Below, piece after piece: positions 7,672 through 15,911 of a DNA stretch of 41,777 nt. Source of the DNA: Planctomycetota bacterium (lineage in GTDB: Bacteria > JAJVIF01 > JAPKYR01). The stretch spans positions 1 through 41,777 of the forward strand of contig JAUWTM010000014.1 of NCBI GenBank assembly GCA_030614715.1, given 5' to 3'. Position 1 is the stretch's first letter. Each line of letters opens with the position of its first letter. A program made the translations under genes and the position numbers. A model generated the notes under the pieces. It saw nothing but the letters and a program-made list of their open reading frames with translations. It made no database searches and was not told the DNA's origin.

Positions 7672-8577
7672 ATGTCCAACCTCTCTAATTACAGCCTGAG
7701 AGCCCTTGGAGTCCCGACCACGTCGGATTTCACCCCGAGATGGCCGAAGGGCGATAACAACCACGCGTGGAACACTGTGTATTACGAGGGTCAATGGCAT
7801 TCGTTCATGGGATGTGAGGCAGGAGCCGAACCGTCATGGGACGGTATCAAATCGAGCATTTTCGGAAAGGTGTATCGCAAGAGCTTCTCAGCCGAACCGA
7901 TTATGGGACCATCCCCGGACGGTACTGAGCCGCCAAGGCTGATGAGGGTTGCCGCGATAGATGTTACTTCGGAATACACGACTGTTTCAGATATTGAGAT
8001 CTGGGTCGACAATCCGTCGCAGGCGACCTATCTCTGCGTTTTTAATTTCGGAGCCTGGCGTGCCGTAGCTGGTGCATGGGCGGATGGCAGCTACGTGAGT
8101 TTTTCCGACGTCGGAAACAAGGACATCCTCTACTGTGCAACCCGTTACATCGAGAATGACACCGGCTGGGGGGATCATCATACAGTAGGAATTCCATTCG
8201 TGCTGCATCAGGACGGAAGCGTCGAAAACATCTATTGCTGTCCGCGAACCGGTCCGGGTACCGACATCGTTCTGACAGGATGGAACAACCGTCCGGGACT
8301 CGAGGCAGGCACGGAAGTCACACTGTTCCAGTACATGGGCAACGAGGCCGCATTTACCGGGGAAGCGCTGGCCAGCGGAGAAATCATTGATCCAATGGCA
8401 TGGGTGAGTCTCGGTACGGGAGAGACAGTTGATCTGGACATGGAGATAACAGTGACGTTCGACGGAGTTGGAATTGAAAGTGGTTTATATCTGCTTTCGG
8501 ATAACGAAGATCCCGATGAATTCAGGGAGGGCAGCCGTCCGTTTATCTGGACAGCTGACGGACCTGTTTATTATTAA
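7672..8577 (+). CDS. Transglutaminase-like protein, C-terminal part (continuation after in-frame TGA)
   Basis: 301 residues from the first ATG after the TGA, in the same frame as the preceding entry. It holds the rest of the transglutaminase-like core: MSNLSNYSLRALGVPTTSDF, then PKGDNNHAWNTV with the predicted catalytic His, and WHSFMGCEA. A C-terminal part of about 200 residues follows that looks beta-rich (AIDVTSEYT, GWNNRPGLEAGTEVTLFQ, LYLLSDNEDPDEFREGSRPF). The catalytic Cys lies four codons... upstream, outside this ORF, so translation from this ATG would give an enzyme without a nucleophile or a signal peptide. It is therefore probably functional only if read through from 6976. The substrate is unknown; related proteins process peptides or proteins outside the cytoplasm. 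The stop is TAA. Confidence 0.65.
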   Translation: MSNLSNYSLRALGVPTTSDFTPRWPKGDNNHAWNTVYYEGQWHSFMGCEAGAEPSWDGIKSSIFGKVYRKSFSAEPIMGPSPDGTEPPRLMRVAAIDVTSEYTTVSDIEIWVDNPSQATYLCVFNFGAWRAVAGAWADGSYVSFSDVGNKDILYCATRYIENDTGWGDHHTVGIPFVLHQDGSVENIYCCPRTGPGTDIVLTGWNNRPGLEAGTEVTLFQYMGNEAAFTGEALASGEIIDPMAWVSLGTGETVDLDMEITVTFDGVGIESGLYLLSDNEDPDEFREGSRPFIWTADGPVYY

Positions 8578-8682
8578 GAATACATAACTATATGAAGACG
8601 AATCTGCCGCTCTCCTCACTTACCACTACAATTGAGATAAGCGAGGATATGTCGGTGATTTTCTGTATGTCGTGTGATGGTT

Positions 8683-9213
8683 TCATAATTGATTGCCAGC
8701 AATTTCATCCGATTGATCGCTGCGTGGCAGTTGGTAAGTCTCGTGCATTACTTCATATAACTTCTTGTTATCGTCAGTATTAATATGCCATTCAGCTACG
8801 TTTGTTTTAACAACAATTGTGCCAGGTTTCAATTCTGAAATACGGCCTAGATAAGAAAATGACCATGAATATATAAGAGTGCTTGTGATAGTCTCAATTG
8901 GTGTGTTCGGTACCATCTCCATTGATTTTATGATATGGGCAGGAATAGTGATTTTAATATATCTGAATACCCCATAGTTAAGTTCCATTCTTGACTTATA
9001 AAGAATAATTTTGAATCTCGGTAAACCACCTATCATTATCCCAACTATCATTGATCCAATTGAAATTGAACCTAATTGATAAGGCATTATGCTGTATTTT
9101 TGTAAGATGATAGGTAATACAATACAGATGCCACCAACTAATACGGTCAATATTATGGTGCCAAGTGTTTTTTTGTGATAGTATTTTGTGCCAGTATAAA
9201 CTGGTTCTTCCAT
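8683..9213 (-). CDS. AT-rich two-TM membrane protein of unknown function (PH-like C-terminal region possible)
   Basis: 176 residues. Two hydrophobic segments, at about residues 18-38 (TIILTVLVGGICIVLPIIL) and 45-65, form a hairpin. A soluble beta-rich tail of about 105 residues follows, reminiscent of bacterial PH-like domains, though I would not insist on this. I chose the ATG at 9213 rather than the GTG at 9222, because GGAGGT sits seven bases before that ATG and the GTG is part of that SD. Base composition is strikingly AT-rich compared with its neighbours (17 G/C in the 60 bases 9061-9120), which suggests recent acquisition. No operon partner is visible. Confidence 0.65.
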   Translation of the reverse strand: MEEPVYTGTKYYHKKTLGTIILTVLVGGICIVLPIILQKYSIMPYQLGSISIGSMIVGIMIGGLPRFKIILYKSRMELNYGVFRYIKITIPAHIIKSMEMVPNTPIETITSTLIYSWSFSYLGRISELKPGTIVVKTNVAEWHINTDDNKKLYEVMHETYQLPRSDQSDEIAGNQL

Positions 9214-9273
9214 GCATACCACCTCCGCCTATGCGTTAAAAATTATATTCCATATATAGCAATCTTACGTTGT

Positions 9274-9801
9274 TCAGTCGCTTTTATCAACGATTGCTTC
9301 AAATTTGGCCCATTTTCTGTTTACTTCAACGTGCTCGATCTGTCCCTGTAAGATTCTAACGTGCTTCGCTTCATCACCAGCGAATGTCAACAGCATTTCT
9401 TTAATCGGTCCGTCATCGAAAGCCGCTGCTTTTCTCTCGTAAAAAGCCTTCGCACGTTTTTCGTTATCCAGGGCAAGGATCAGGATATCGACGTCAGAGA
9501 TGTTCGGATCGATATCACGATCGGAGCCTGTCTCGCTGATGTCGAGATCCATGTTGAGTCCTGGATCCTCAGTTTCGGAAAGTGCGGGGTTTTCGATCAG
9601 GTCCTGACGTATTTTTTTCAGCTTCGCTTCGTGATTTGCCTCGAAATCGGCAAGCCATCTGAAGGTTTTCTTGCCCTCGACAGAATCGACTTGCTCGGAA
9701 GCGTTCGCGTAGAAAACCTGGGCGTTACACTCCAGATTGATAGCCTTATCGATGGTTTTGATCCGTTCCAGAGTGGTTGTACGAAGGCTGTCCTGGTCCA
9801 T
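9274..9801 (-). CDS. Rubrerythrin/ferritin-like diiron protein, copy 2
   Basis: A 175-residue four-helix ferritin-like protein. The diiron ligands expected for rubrerythrins are present in order: Glu in LECNAQVFY near residue 24, ExxH in DFEANHEAKL, Glu in LDNEKRAKAFY, and ExxH in GDEAKHVRIL. No C-terminal rubredoxin CxxC domain follows, so it is the erythrin domain alone. Likely roles are peroxide reduction or iron handling in the cytoplasm. Its ATG overlaps the TGA of the upstream paralogue (TGATG), so the two are translationally coupled and may form a heteromer. An acidic linker (DLDISETGSDRDIDPN) separates the two helix pairs and is shared with the partner. Confidence 0.85.
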   Translation of the reverse strand: MDQDSLRTTTLERIKTIDKAINLECNAQVFYANASEQVDSVEGKKTFRWLADFEANHEAKLKKIRQDLIENPALSETEDPGLNMDLDISETGSDRDIDPNISDVDILILALDNEKRAKAFYERKAAAFDDGPIKEMLLTFAGDEAKHVRILQGQIEHVEVNRKWAKFEAIVDKSD

Positions 9802-10355
9802 CAGCTTTTCCCATGAGTTGTGTCATCGAATGATTTAATTAACTGGTCGATCTCGTCAAGCGTTCCCCAGACATGATCAATCTGCAGGTGGTTTAACTGG
9901 TCCTGGAGAATTTTCCAGTGTTTTTCCTCTTCACGCGCCATTGTTTCAAACATTCCTAAAAGAAGCTCATCGTCTGTGTGAGTGATTTTCTTCTGGAAAA
10001 ACGAGTAGGCACGTTTCTCGTTCTCAATCGCAATTTTCAGGATCTCGGTATCAGTTGGTTCACCCGATAATTCCATCGAACTGCCGGTTTCACTGACCTC
10101 GTACTCCCCAAGTTTCGGGATTTCAGCCCCCTTCAGTGCAGGATGGTTCAGTATCTCCTGCTTTTTAGCTTCGAGACGGGCTTTATGGCCGACCTCGAAC
10201 TGCGCCAGCCATTCGAACATCCTCTTTCCCTGTTCTGATTTGGTTTTACGTGCTGCACGGGCGTAGAAATCCCGGGCGTGACGCTCCATCGATATGCCCT
10301 TTTCCAGCAGCCGTACGACATTTATCAGTGACTGTTTCAGTTCTTCATTCTCCAT
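9801..10355 (-). CDS. Rubrerythrin/ferritin-like diiron protein, copy 1
   Basis: 184 residues, first gene of a two-gene unit with its paralogue (one-base stop/start overlap at 9801). The four ligand positions are visible: Glu in ISMERHARDFYARAA, ExxH in QFEVGHKARL, Glu in IENEKRAYSFF, and ExxH in REEEKHWKIL. The helix-pair linker again contains VSETGS. There is no rubredoxin domain. It is expected to be a cytoplasmic oxidative-stress or iron protein. It is preceded by an AT-rich leader (10356-10450) in which I could not pick a convincing promoter. Confidence 0.85.
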   Translation of the reverse strand: MENEELKQSLINVVRLLEKGISMERHARDFYARAARKTKSEQGKRMFEWLAQFEVGHKARLEAKKQEILNHPALKGAEIPKLGEYEVSETGSSMELSGEPTDTEILKIAIENEKRAYSFFQKKITHTDDELLLGMFETMAREEEKHWKILQDQLNHLQIDHVWGTLDEIDQLIKSFDDTTHGKS

Positions 10356-10452
10356 TGCGTATCACTTCAACTTTGATAGTATTCTGTACCTTCACATTGA
10401 TAAAATATATCATACTCCGGCTGAATACACATACGATCTGAAAATTTGATGC

Positions 10453-10480
10453 AAAGCAGAAAGCCCCCTTCTCAGGGGGC
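10453..10480 (-). terminator. Intrinsic terminator of the PPC-domain lipoprotein gene
   Basis: A GC-rich 7-bp stem (10463-10469 with 10474-10480) has a four-base loop and is followed on the minus strand by TTTCTGCTTT. It lies 30 bases beyond the stop at 10510. Confidence 0.75.
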
Positions 10481-10509
10481 CTTGTTTATGTGATGTCGCA
10501 TCGTGCTTT

Positions 10510-11610
10510 CTATTTATTGAACTGCATGGGGATGTGGGGGAATTCCATATCCACCGGGTCCATCGGGCATCCGGGGCGCTCGATCTGGAACGGAGGGTCC
10601 GGCGGGAAGGGATCCCACGGTCTCCACGCAAAGATCTTGAACTTGTTGGGGTCGATGGGCAGAAATACCATCTGGATTTCTGTCTCAAGTTCGTAGATCG
10701 CCTCACCGGCGGTTGCCTGGATTCTCAGGTAGTAGGTACCCGGAGTCAGTGAACCGCTGATAAGGGTTTTCGGAGTGCCTGTACCGGCGATTGAGGTTAC
10801 GACCGATAAACAACTGTCGTAGAGGGTCATGTTAAGGTTCGTACCGTACAATCCAAGCCAGTCAAGCTCAGCAACGATTCGGGTATTGCTGTCGGTGACG
10901 TTAATGATCATGTAATCGTTGGTGTCCTCTGTATTACTGATTACCGAGCGAACTGGACCATCAGTCGGGGGGGTTACATTCCAGGTTGTGCCCGTGATGG
11001 TATCATTTGCTGGCTCGTGGTACTGGCGACCGATTCCGAATCGGATCTGGTAGTCAGCCAGGCCCTCGAAAGCCTTCACGCGGATGTAATAGGTTCCGGG
11101 GTCAAGCTGGTACTCGAACAGTTCCTTCGGACCGGGATTGTCGTAATTGTCATAGACTACCGGTGTCAGAACGCTGTCGAACTCTTCATAGATGTAAAGG
11201 TTCAACCAGGCGTCGGACGTCCAGCTAAGCTGAACGTAGACACTGGCGGGGACGAAACTGAGGTCGATTCTGAAGTAGTCATCAACATCGATATCATCGT
11301 CCACGTAGCCGTTGTAAGCCTGTGCATGATACACCGGATGAGCCAGTGTATAGTCGTCGTTGGGCTCCGTAGCAGACTCGGAATATTCGTACCATACGAT
11401 CTGGGACGATCGGACAGCTGCCAGCTCGAGGTCGCCGGGGCCATTCTCAGCATCAAAAGGTGCTGGTGCAGACATTTCAAGCGGTGCATCGAGACCGGCT
11501 GCGACAGGGTTATCTGAGTTGCTTGAGCATCCGATCGTGCCCAGGAACGCGACAGCGATAAGACTGATCAAGAGTTTAAGAGCGATGTTTGCGGGTGTTT
11601 TCTTAGACAT
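10510..11610 (-). CDS. Lipoprotein with two pre-peptidase C-terminal (PPC)-like domains
   Basis: 366 residues. The N-terminus is a lipoprotein signal (KLLISLIAVAFLGTIGC, lipidated Cys at about residue 28), so the protein is anchored in the envelope. Two PPC-like beta-sandwich modules follow: the first has VDDDIDVDDYFRIDLS and LDPGTYYIRVKAF, the second has TEDTNDYMIINVTDS and LTPGTYYLRIQA. Such domains accompany secreted proteases and surface proteins, but no catalytic domain is visible here. I moved the start from 11673 to the ATG at 11610 because GGAGG lies just upstream and the signal peptide begins there. It is followed by a good terminator. The function is probably surface binding and is unproven. 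Confidence 0.75.
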   Translation of the reverse strand: MSKKTPANIALKLLISLIAVAFLGTIGCSSNSDNPVAAGLDAPLEMSAPAPFDAENGPGDLELAAVRSSQIVWYEYSESATEPNDDYTLAHPVYHAQAYNGYVDDDIDVDDYFRIDLSFVPASVYVQLSWTSDAWLNLYIYEEFDSVLTPVVYDNYDNPGPKELFEYQLDPGTYYIRVKAFEGLADYQIRFGIGRQYHEPANDTITGTTWNVTPPTDGPVRSVISNTEDTNDYMIINVTDSNTRIVAELDWLGLYGTNLNMTLYDSCLSVVTSIAGTGTPKTLISGSLTPGTYYLRIQATAGEAIYELETEIQMVFLPIDPNKFKIFAWRPWDPFPPDPPFQIERPGCPMDPVDMEFPHIPMQFNK

Positions 11611-11829
11611 GGCTTTCCTCCAGGGAAATGAGATTTTTACTGACGGCCTTAGTAAATGCACCGGGAGTGCCAATCAGGGGGAAATTTCCCTTATTTAACT
11701 GCTGTTAAATACTATAGCCCATGTCAGTACAGGCGTACAGCCTGATTTAATATTTCTTAAAGTTTTTGGGATTCCCCTGCTTCACGTGCGGTTTTTACGT
11801 AACACTCTCACATTGAGAGCCAGTCTCAA

Positions 11830-12711
11830 TTAATATTCGAGGTCAAGATAGAGTAGAAAATGGTCGCTTGCATCCTCTGATGGATATTCCTTATATATCG
11901 TGTAGGATCCTATGATGTATCTCCTGTCGGCAGATGGAGAGAGGAGGATGTAATCGAGGACCTTTCTCGATGCATGGGTCGATCTGTACGGCAGATCCCT
12001 GGCCGGGTCCGAGAAAGGCACCCCGCTTAGAGCCCCGAGGTCCCCGGACCACGGTTCGGCGTTCAGATCCCCTGCCAGGATCAAGTTTCCGTGTCCCATC
12101 AGGCTGATGTAACTGTCAGATCTGCAGATCCGGGCTATCTCCCTCGCCTGTGCTGTCCTCCGAAGCCTGTCCTCAGGTGCTGTGCCCGATTTAAGGTGCG
12201 TTGTAAGCAGGCTCCATGTATTCCCATCAGGATCGGACCACTGAACTGCCAGCAGATCCCGTGAAAACCGGATATAACCATCACCACCGACATCAGGTAT
12301 CTCCCTTTCGCGGTAGGAAATCACGTTATCCAGTGGAAATTTAGACATAACAGCGACATCGATCCCACGTGGATCGTTTCCCTCGACCAGTACTACTTCC
12401 ATGTACCGATTCTGAAGGTAATATTCGTTGAAAGCCCGGAGGATTTCGATATTTTCCACCTCCTGAAGAGCGAGAATGTCGCAGTCTACAGATGTGATCA
12501 CCTCGGCAAGCATTGACAGCCTCTCTGCAGATGGTTGGGGGTCGTCGGCCTTATGTGGATCGTCGACACTGTCAAAGAGATTCTGGACGTTGTATGTGCC
12601 TATCCTGAGAGTGTCAGAGGATGACTGTACGGACGGGACATGGTTAGAACTACAGCCGGCAATGGTCAGGACGGTAATAATTGATAATAAAGTAATTTGA
12701 GCTTTTCTCAT
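11830..12711 (-). CDS. Endonuclease/exonuclease/phosphatase-family lipoprotein
   Basis: 293 residues with a lipoprotein signal (MRKAQITLLSIITVLTIAGC, Cys20). The rest is an EEP (DNase I-like) fold: RIGTYNVQNLFD near 36-47, LALQEVEN with the metal-binding Glu near 84, DVAVMSKFPL, LLTTHLKSG, ILAGDLNAEP with the catalytic Asp-x-Asn, LDYILLS and SDHFLLYL with the terminal Asp-His pair. All catalytic motifs are intact, so it is likely an active extracytoplasmic nuclease or phosphodiesterase. The frame is open to 12825, but the ATG at 12711 fits the signal peptide best; an ATG three codons earlier (12720) is possible. It is divergent from the GNAT gene. Confidence 0.88.
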   Translation of the reverse strand: MRKAQITLLSIITVLTIAGCSSNHVPSVQSSSDTLRIGTYNVQNLFDSVDDPHKADDPQPSAERLSMLAEVITSVDCDILALQEVENIEILRAFNEYYLQNRYMEVVLVEGNDPRGIDVAVMSKFPLDNVISYREREIPDVGGDGYIRFSRDLLAVQWSDPDGNTWSLLTTHLKSGTAPEDRLRRTAQAREIARICRSDSYISLMGHGNLILAGDLNAEPWSGDLGALSGVPFSDPARDLPYRSTHASRKVLDYILLSPSADRRYIIGSYTIYKEYPSEDASDHFLLYLDLEY

Positions 12712-12738
12712 AAAAGCCATCCAAAGTCTGGAACATGC

Positions 12739-12747
12739 TGGTATAAT
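12739..12747 (+). promoter_or_regulatory. Extended -10 promoter for the GNAT-family gene
   Basis: TGG-TATAAT (TG at 12739-12740, TATAAT at 12742-12747) is a consensus extended -10 with no good -35. The predicted start is near 12754. The leader then begins with a 6-bp hairpin (GCTTCC/GGAAGC) before the ATG at 12837. Confidence 0.5.
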
Positions 12748-12836
12748 ACTAACGCTTCCCAGAGCCGGAAGCTGACATTGAAAATCGAAAATTGTCAAAA
12801 GTTTTACGTTTTTCAGGAAGTGCAATAGTCAGCATA

Positions 12837-13838
12837 ATGAATCAATCGATACCCACCAACCCTGACCCCCAGAGACGTAAGTCAGCGAAAAGTAGCGGTA
12901 AGCCCATTCCAAGGAAGAATGGTAAGAAAAAAGTATTTCCGCGTGAGGAATCAGGCAAGAACTCGAAGGTTGCCGTATCTGAGACCGTGCGGACCCTCGA
13001 CCGCATGAACCTGAACCTGCCGATTGGGCCTGAAATCCAGGTCCATTCCCTCAGGATGAGGAATTCAGTCGACACCTTCCTCAAGAACACGAGCACTGTC
13101 CATACAGCTTTCAGGTCGCTTCTTCAGGGCCTTGATGGTGGATACCAGGATGACATGGACAGCCTTGTAATTGCCCGTGTCGAGGACGAGGCATGTGTCG
13201 CGGCGCTCGCGATAGTCCCCGGCTACAGGTGGTATATTCACTCACTCGAAAAAACAGCACTCGACAATTTCCTCTCGGCGATCCCGAAACATCTTAAGGC
13301 CAGGCGGCTGGAAGGCGAGACCAAGGTCCTGCACACTGCACTGGAACATAATTTTTTCGACTCCTGCGTACCCGAGCTCATCCATGACTGCTTTCAACTG
13401 GAGCTTGTCCCAAAGGGTACTCAGCACGGTCCCGGCGGACTGCATCGACTTGGTAAGCAATCCGATATTCCCAGGCTGGAAGAATATGCCGTTGAGTACG
13501 AAGCAGAAACGGGTCTGGCACCTCCCTCTGAATGGGACCGGTTGATTCCGGAGAAACGTATATTGCTGAGCGTGATCGAGGGAACAGTCGCCTCGGTGGC
13601 TGTTCGGGGTCCTGACACGCTTGATCACATGATGGTCGAGGGAGTATACACCTTCAAATCCTTCAGGCGACGTGGTCTTGCAAGGAAGCTTGTTTCGGGA
13701 CTGGTTCGTCAGGCTGCTGGTAAAGGACTTGTTGCGACAGCCCTTGTCGGCAAGAACAATCAGCCGATGCTGGACCTTCTTGACTCACTGCAGTTCCTGA
13801 AAACCGCTGACTACCAGATAATCCTTTTTCAGAAATAG
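12837..13838 (+). CDS. GNAT-family N-acetyltransferase, unknown substrate
   Basis: 333 residues from the ATG at 12837; an upstream TTG at 12792 is in frame but unlikely. The first 45 residues are highly basic and Ser/Pro-rich and look disordered. A middle region of about 170 residues is not recognised. The C-terminal third is a GNAT fold: LSVIEGTVASVAVRG, VEGVYTFKSFRRRGLARKLV with the acetyl-CoA pyrophosphate-binding RRRGLA loop, and NNQPMLDLLDSLQFLKTADY. The layout, a degenerate first half followed by an intact C-terminal GNAT domain, resembles double-GNAT proteins. The substrate cannot be inferred and no partner gene is adjacent. Confidence 0.72.
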   Translation: MNQSIPTNPDPQRRKSAKSSGKPIPRKNGKKKVFPREESGKNSKVAVSETVRTLDRMNLNLPIGPEIQVHSLRMRNSVDTFLKNTSTVHTAFRSLLQGLDGGYQDDMDSLVIARVEDEACVAALAIVPGYRWYIHSLEKTALDNFLSAIPKHLKARRLEGETKVLHTALEHNFFDSCVPELIHDCFQLELVPKGTQHGPGGLHRLGKQSDIPRLEEYAVEYEAETGLAPPSEWDRLIPEKRILLSVIEGTVASVAVRGPDTLDHMMVEGVYTFKSFRRRGLARKLVSGLVRQAAGKGLVATALVGKNNQPMLDLLDSLQFLKTADYQIILFQK

Positions 13839-13868
13839 AAATTCTAATAAGTTGGGAATGAAAACCGA

Positions 13869-13891
13869 CCGGGTTAACTGCCCGGGTTTTT
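13869..13891 (+). terminator. Terminator after the GNAT gene
   Basis: A CCGGG/CCCGG stem (13869-13873 with 13881-13885) around a seven-base loop is followed after one G by five T. An A-run at 13861-13864 lets it act weakly for the convergent gene as well. Confidence 0.5.
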
Positions 13892-13910
13892 CATGCACTT
13901 GTGTCCAGCT

Positions 13911-15149
13911 CTACATATCATTAAGGCTGAGGCTATACCTGTAGAGAGCTGGGAGAAGTGATGCAAGTCTCATTTCATAGGATTCGCAGGTCCAGTCGAT
14001 GTGTCGAAGTGCCCAACCGGGTCCCCACGGATCGATGGCAAGGTATACATCGACAGAAGACGGTAATTCGGCGGTTGTTCGATCAACTACAGGCACAATT
14101 GTGACGCTCTCAAGTGATGGTTTGATCAGTGCAGGAAGACCGTCACAAAAATCACATTCGTCTATAGCTAATGGAGCAGGTCCTGGAACATCGAGTATAT
14201 ATATTCTCCCGCCTTCGAATTCGCCCTCGTCACTGAAATCTACATTAAACAATCTCTGGTTGTCACGGTCTATGCCGTAGATACTGCTTTGGTTGACACT
14301 CAACCCGCAGATGGTCTCGATTGTGAAGCCCAGTTGATCTGCCCAGTCCGCCGTATCATGGACAGCTAAAAGCTCGCAGGAATCCATATCGGACGGATCA
14401 TCCGGATTAATTTTCCAGATGGCAAGAACGGTCGACATCTCACCCATGATCCTGTCCGCGAAGCTGTAAGGTGATTCAAGCCCGAGGTAGAGACGGTCCT
14501 CCGAGCATGCTATTCCCTCTATGCCCATGTTGTTTTCCAGATGGTCGCCGAAAACCTCATCCCAGCCAGGCAGTTCGATGCGCTTCAGGTTAGCGATATG
14601 ACCGGGAAGCGTGGTTACAGGTCCGCTCCTGCCATAGGCACCATCCGATGGAATCTCGTCTCCGGGTGTAATCTGCCCGTGATAGATACCGATTTCGTTC
14701 AGGGAGCCTTCCTGCGACAGGAATATCGATCCACTCCACGGATGAAGGCTGAGCGATTCCCAGTCGTACCCGTTTCCCGGATCGAGGGGTATTTGTGAGA
14801 CCCCGGGAGGAGGTAGTGTCAGGCTGGTCGTGTGAAACCTGAGTTCAGGAGAATCCGGGTTATCAGTGACACTTACAAGATGTATCCTGCCCTCGTCGGA
14901 ATCATCCGCCATCATCAGCCAGTGCCGTGTTGCCTCCCCAGGAGTCGTATCAGTCGCGACCCAGTCAAGCCCGCTTGTCTGGCTTGTCTCAAGAGGCAGA
15001 TAATTATCGGGATCAGGTGTCAGCCAGATCGGGAATCCCGCATCGGGCGAAATTACGATCGAGGGAACCGCGTAATAGGTGCCGTTGCCTTTAACCGGCA
15101 GGAAGAGCGTTAACAGGACGATTAATATCGCGTACTTAAGTCCGTTCAT
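13911..15149 (-). CDS. Secreted beta-propeller-like protein (phytase-like/esterase-like domain, tentative)
   Basis: 412 residues beginning with a signal peptide (MNGLKYAILIVLLTLFLPVKG), so exported. The body contains motif patterns seen in the esterase-like domain of phytase-related propellers: YDWESLSLHPWSGSIFLSQEG, then NNMGIEGIACSEDRLYLGLESPYSF, and GLSVNQSSIYGIDRDNQRLFNV, each reading like one propeller blade. I do not see classical histidine acid phosphatase motifs. The C-terminal 80 residues are not recognised. It is convergent with the GNAT gene and divergent from a small lipoprotein gene. The phytase-like label is a family resemblance only and the activity is unknown. Confidence 0.6.
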   Translation of the reverse strand: MNGLKYAILIVLLTLFLPVKGNGTYYAVPSIVISPDAGFPIWLTPDPDNYLPLETSQTSGLDWVATDTTPGEATRHWLMMADDSDEGRIHLVSVTDNPDSPELRFHTTSLTLPPPGVSQIPLDPGNGYDWESLSLHPWSGSIFLSQEGSLNEIGIYHGQITPGDEIPSDGAYGRSGPVTTLPGHIANLKRIELPGWDEVFGDHLENNMGIEGIACSEDRLYLGLESPYSFADRIMGEMSTVLAIWKINPDDPSDMDSCELLAVHDTADWADQLGFTIETICGLSVNQSSIYGIDRDNQRLFNVDFSDEGEFEGGRIYILDVPGPAPLAIDECDFCDGLPALIKPSLESVTIVPVVDRTTAELPSSVDVYLAIDPWGPGWALRHIDWTCESYEMRLASLLPALYRYSLSLNDM

Positions 15150-15191
15150 ACGTATTATGATTTTACCAGATTCACTGTGATTTACGACAAT

Positions 15192-15220
15192 TTGAGTAAT
15201 CGTCCGGTTGTATGTAGACT
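15192..15220 (+). promoter_or_regulatory. Promoter of the small lipoprotein gene at 15249
   Basis: TTGAGT (15192-15197) and TAGACT (15215-15220) are separated by 17 bases, with the predicted start near 15227 and a short leader ending in a GAGGT ribosome binding site. Confidence 0.5.
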
Positions 15221-15248
15221 TAGCGCAATTCTCCTGTGAGGTTCTGTG

Positions 15249-15911
15249 ATGAAATTAACCATCAATCCCGTAGTCGGACTCCTTATACTTATGTCGGCCT
15301 TATTAATGTTAACCACTGGTTGCCCGCAGCCGGCACCACCTGCAACTGCGACCCCACCCGATCAACCGGTCGAAACCCAGACTGAGCCGGTTGTTGTGGA
15401 CATTCCCGAGCCGGTGATAGATATCACGGTTGAACTGACAGACGACATCGAACCGATCTTCGATGAAGAGCTGGGCATGAATTATCCCAGGATGCTGGTT
15501 TTCAATGTGGACGTGGAATATGAGAACCTGCCTGAGACAGGACAGCTCGGGATTCACTTCAACTACGAGGAGACCATCCCTACCGGTGAATTCACCTACC
15601 TTAGAGAGGACCCCAGAGATCCCACAAGCCCGTTAAGGCAGGACGAAAACGGTGATATTCTCTTCGCGGTTGTTGAGACGGAGCAGAAGACAATTGAATC
15701 ATGGGATGATTTTTCAAACACGATACGTCAATTCTCTCCGATGGTGTCTGAGAACGCGATGAGCTTCAGGTACTGGGTTGACGTAGTAATTTCAAAAACA
15801 GGTGGTGAAGGAGAGGAGATCTGGGTGGAAATTCCGTATGCGACCATCGGCGACGTAGTAATGCAGGGTGGAGTGATTACCGACGAGGTCAGTAACCCAC
15901 CTGAATACTGA
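15249..15911 (+). CDS. Small lipoprotein of unknown function
   Basis: 220 residues with a lipoprotein signal (GLLILMSALLMLTTGC, Cys about 25). A Pro/Thr-rich linker follows, then an acidic, beta-rich domain with no motif I recognise. I preferred the ATG at 15249 to the GTG one codon earlier because GAGGT is six bases before the ATG. Its last 23 bases overlap the end of the convergent lipoprotein gene. Proximity suggests but does not show a related envelope role for the pair. Confidence 0.7.
   Translation: MKLTINPVVGLLILMSALLMLTTGCPQPAPPATATPPDQPVETQTEPVVVDIPEPVIDITVELTDDIEPIFDEELGMNYPRMLVFNVDVEYENLPETGQLGIHFNYEETIPTGEFTYLREDPRDPTSPLRQDENGDILFAVVETEQKTIESWDDFSNTIRQFSPMVSENAMSFRYWVDVVISKTGGEGEEIWVEIPYATIGDVVMQGGVITDEVSNPPEY

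Noticed and set aside
8592-8783. Short plus-strand ORF after the transglutaminase-like gene
   Set aside because: 63 codons, no SD, and its 3' half overlaps the AT-rich membrane gene on the other strand.
11017-11517. Plus-strand ORF of 166 codons opposite the PPC-domain lipoprotein
   Set aside because: The minus-strand frame has a lipobox and PPC motifs, while this one has neither family nor ribosome binding site.
11805-11819. Hairpin CTCTCA/TGAGAG as terminator of the EEP lipoprotein gene
   Set aside because: The stem is AT-mixed, has a three-base loop, and no U-run follows on the minus strand.
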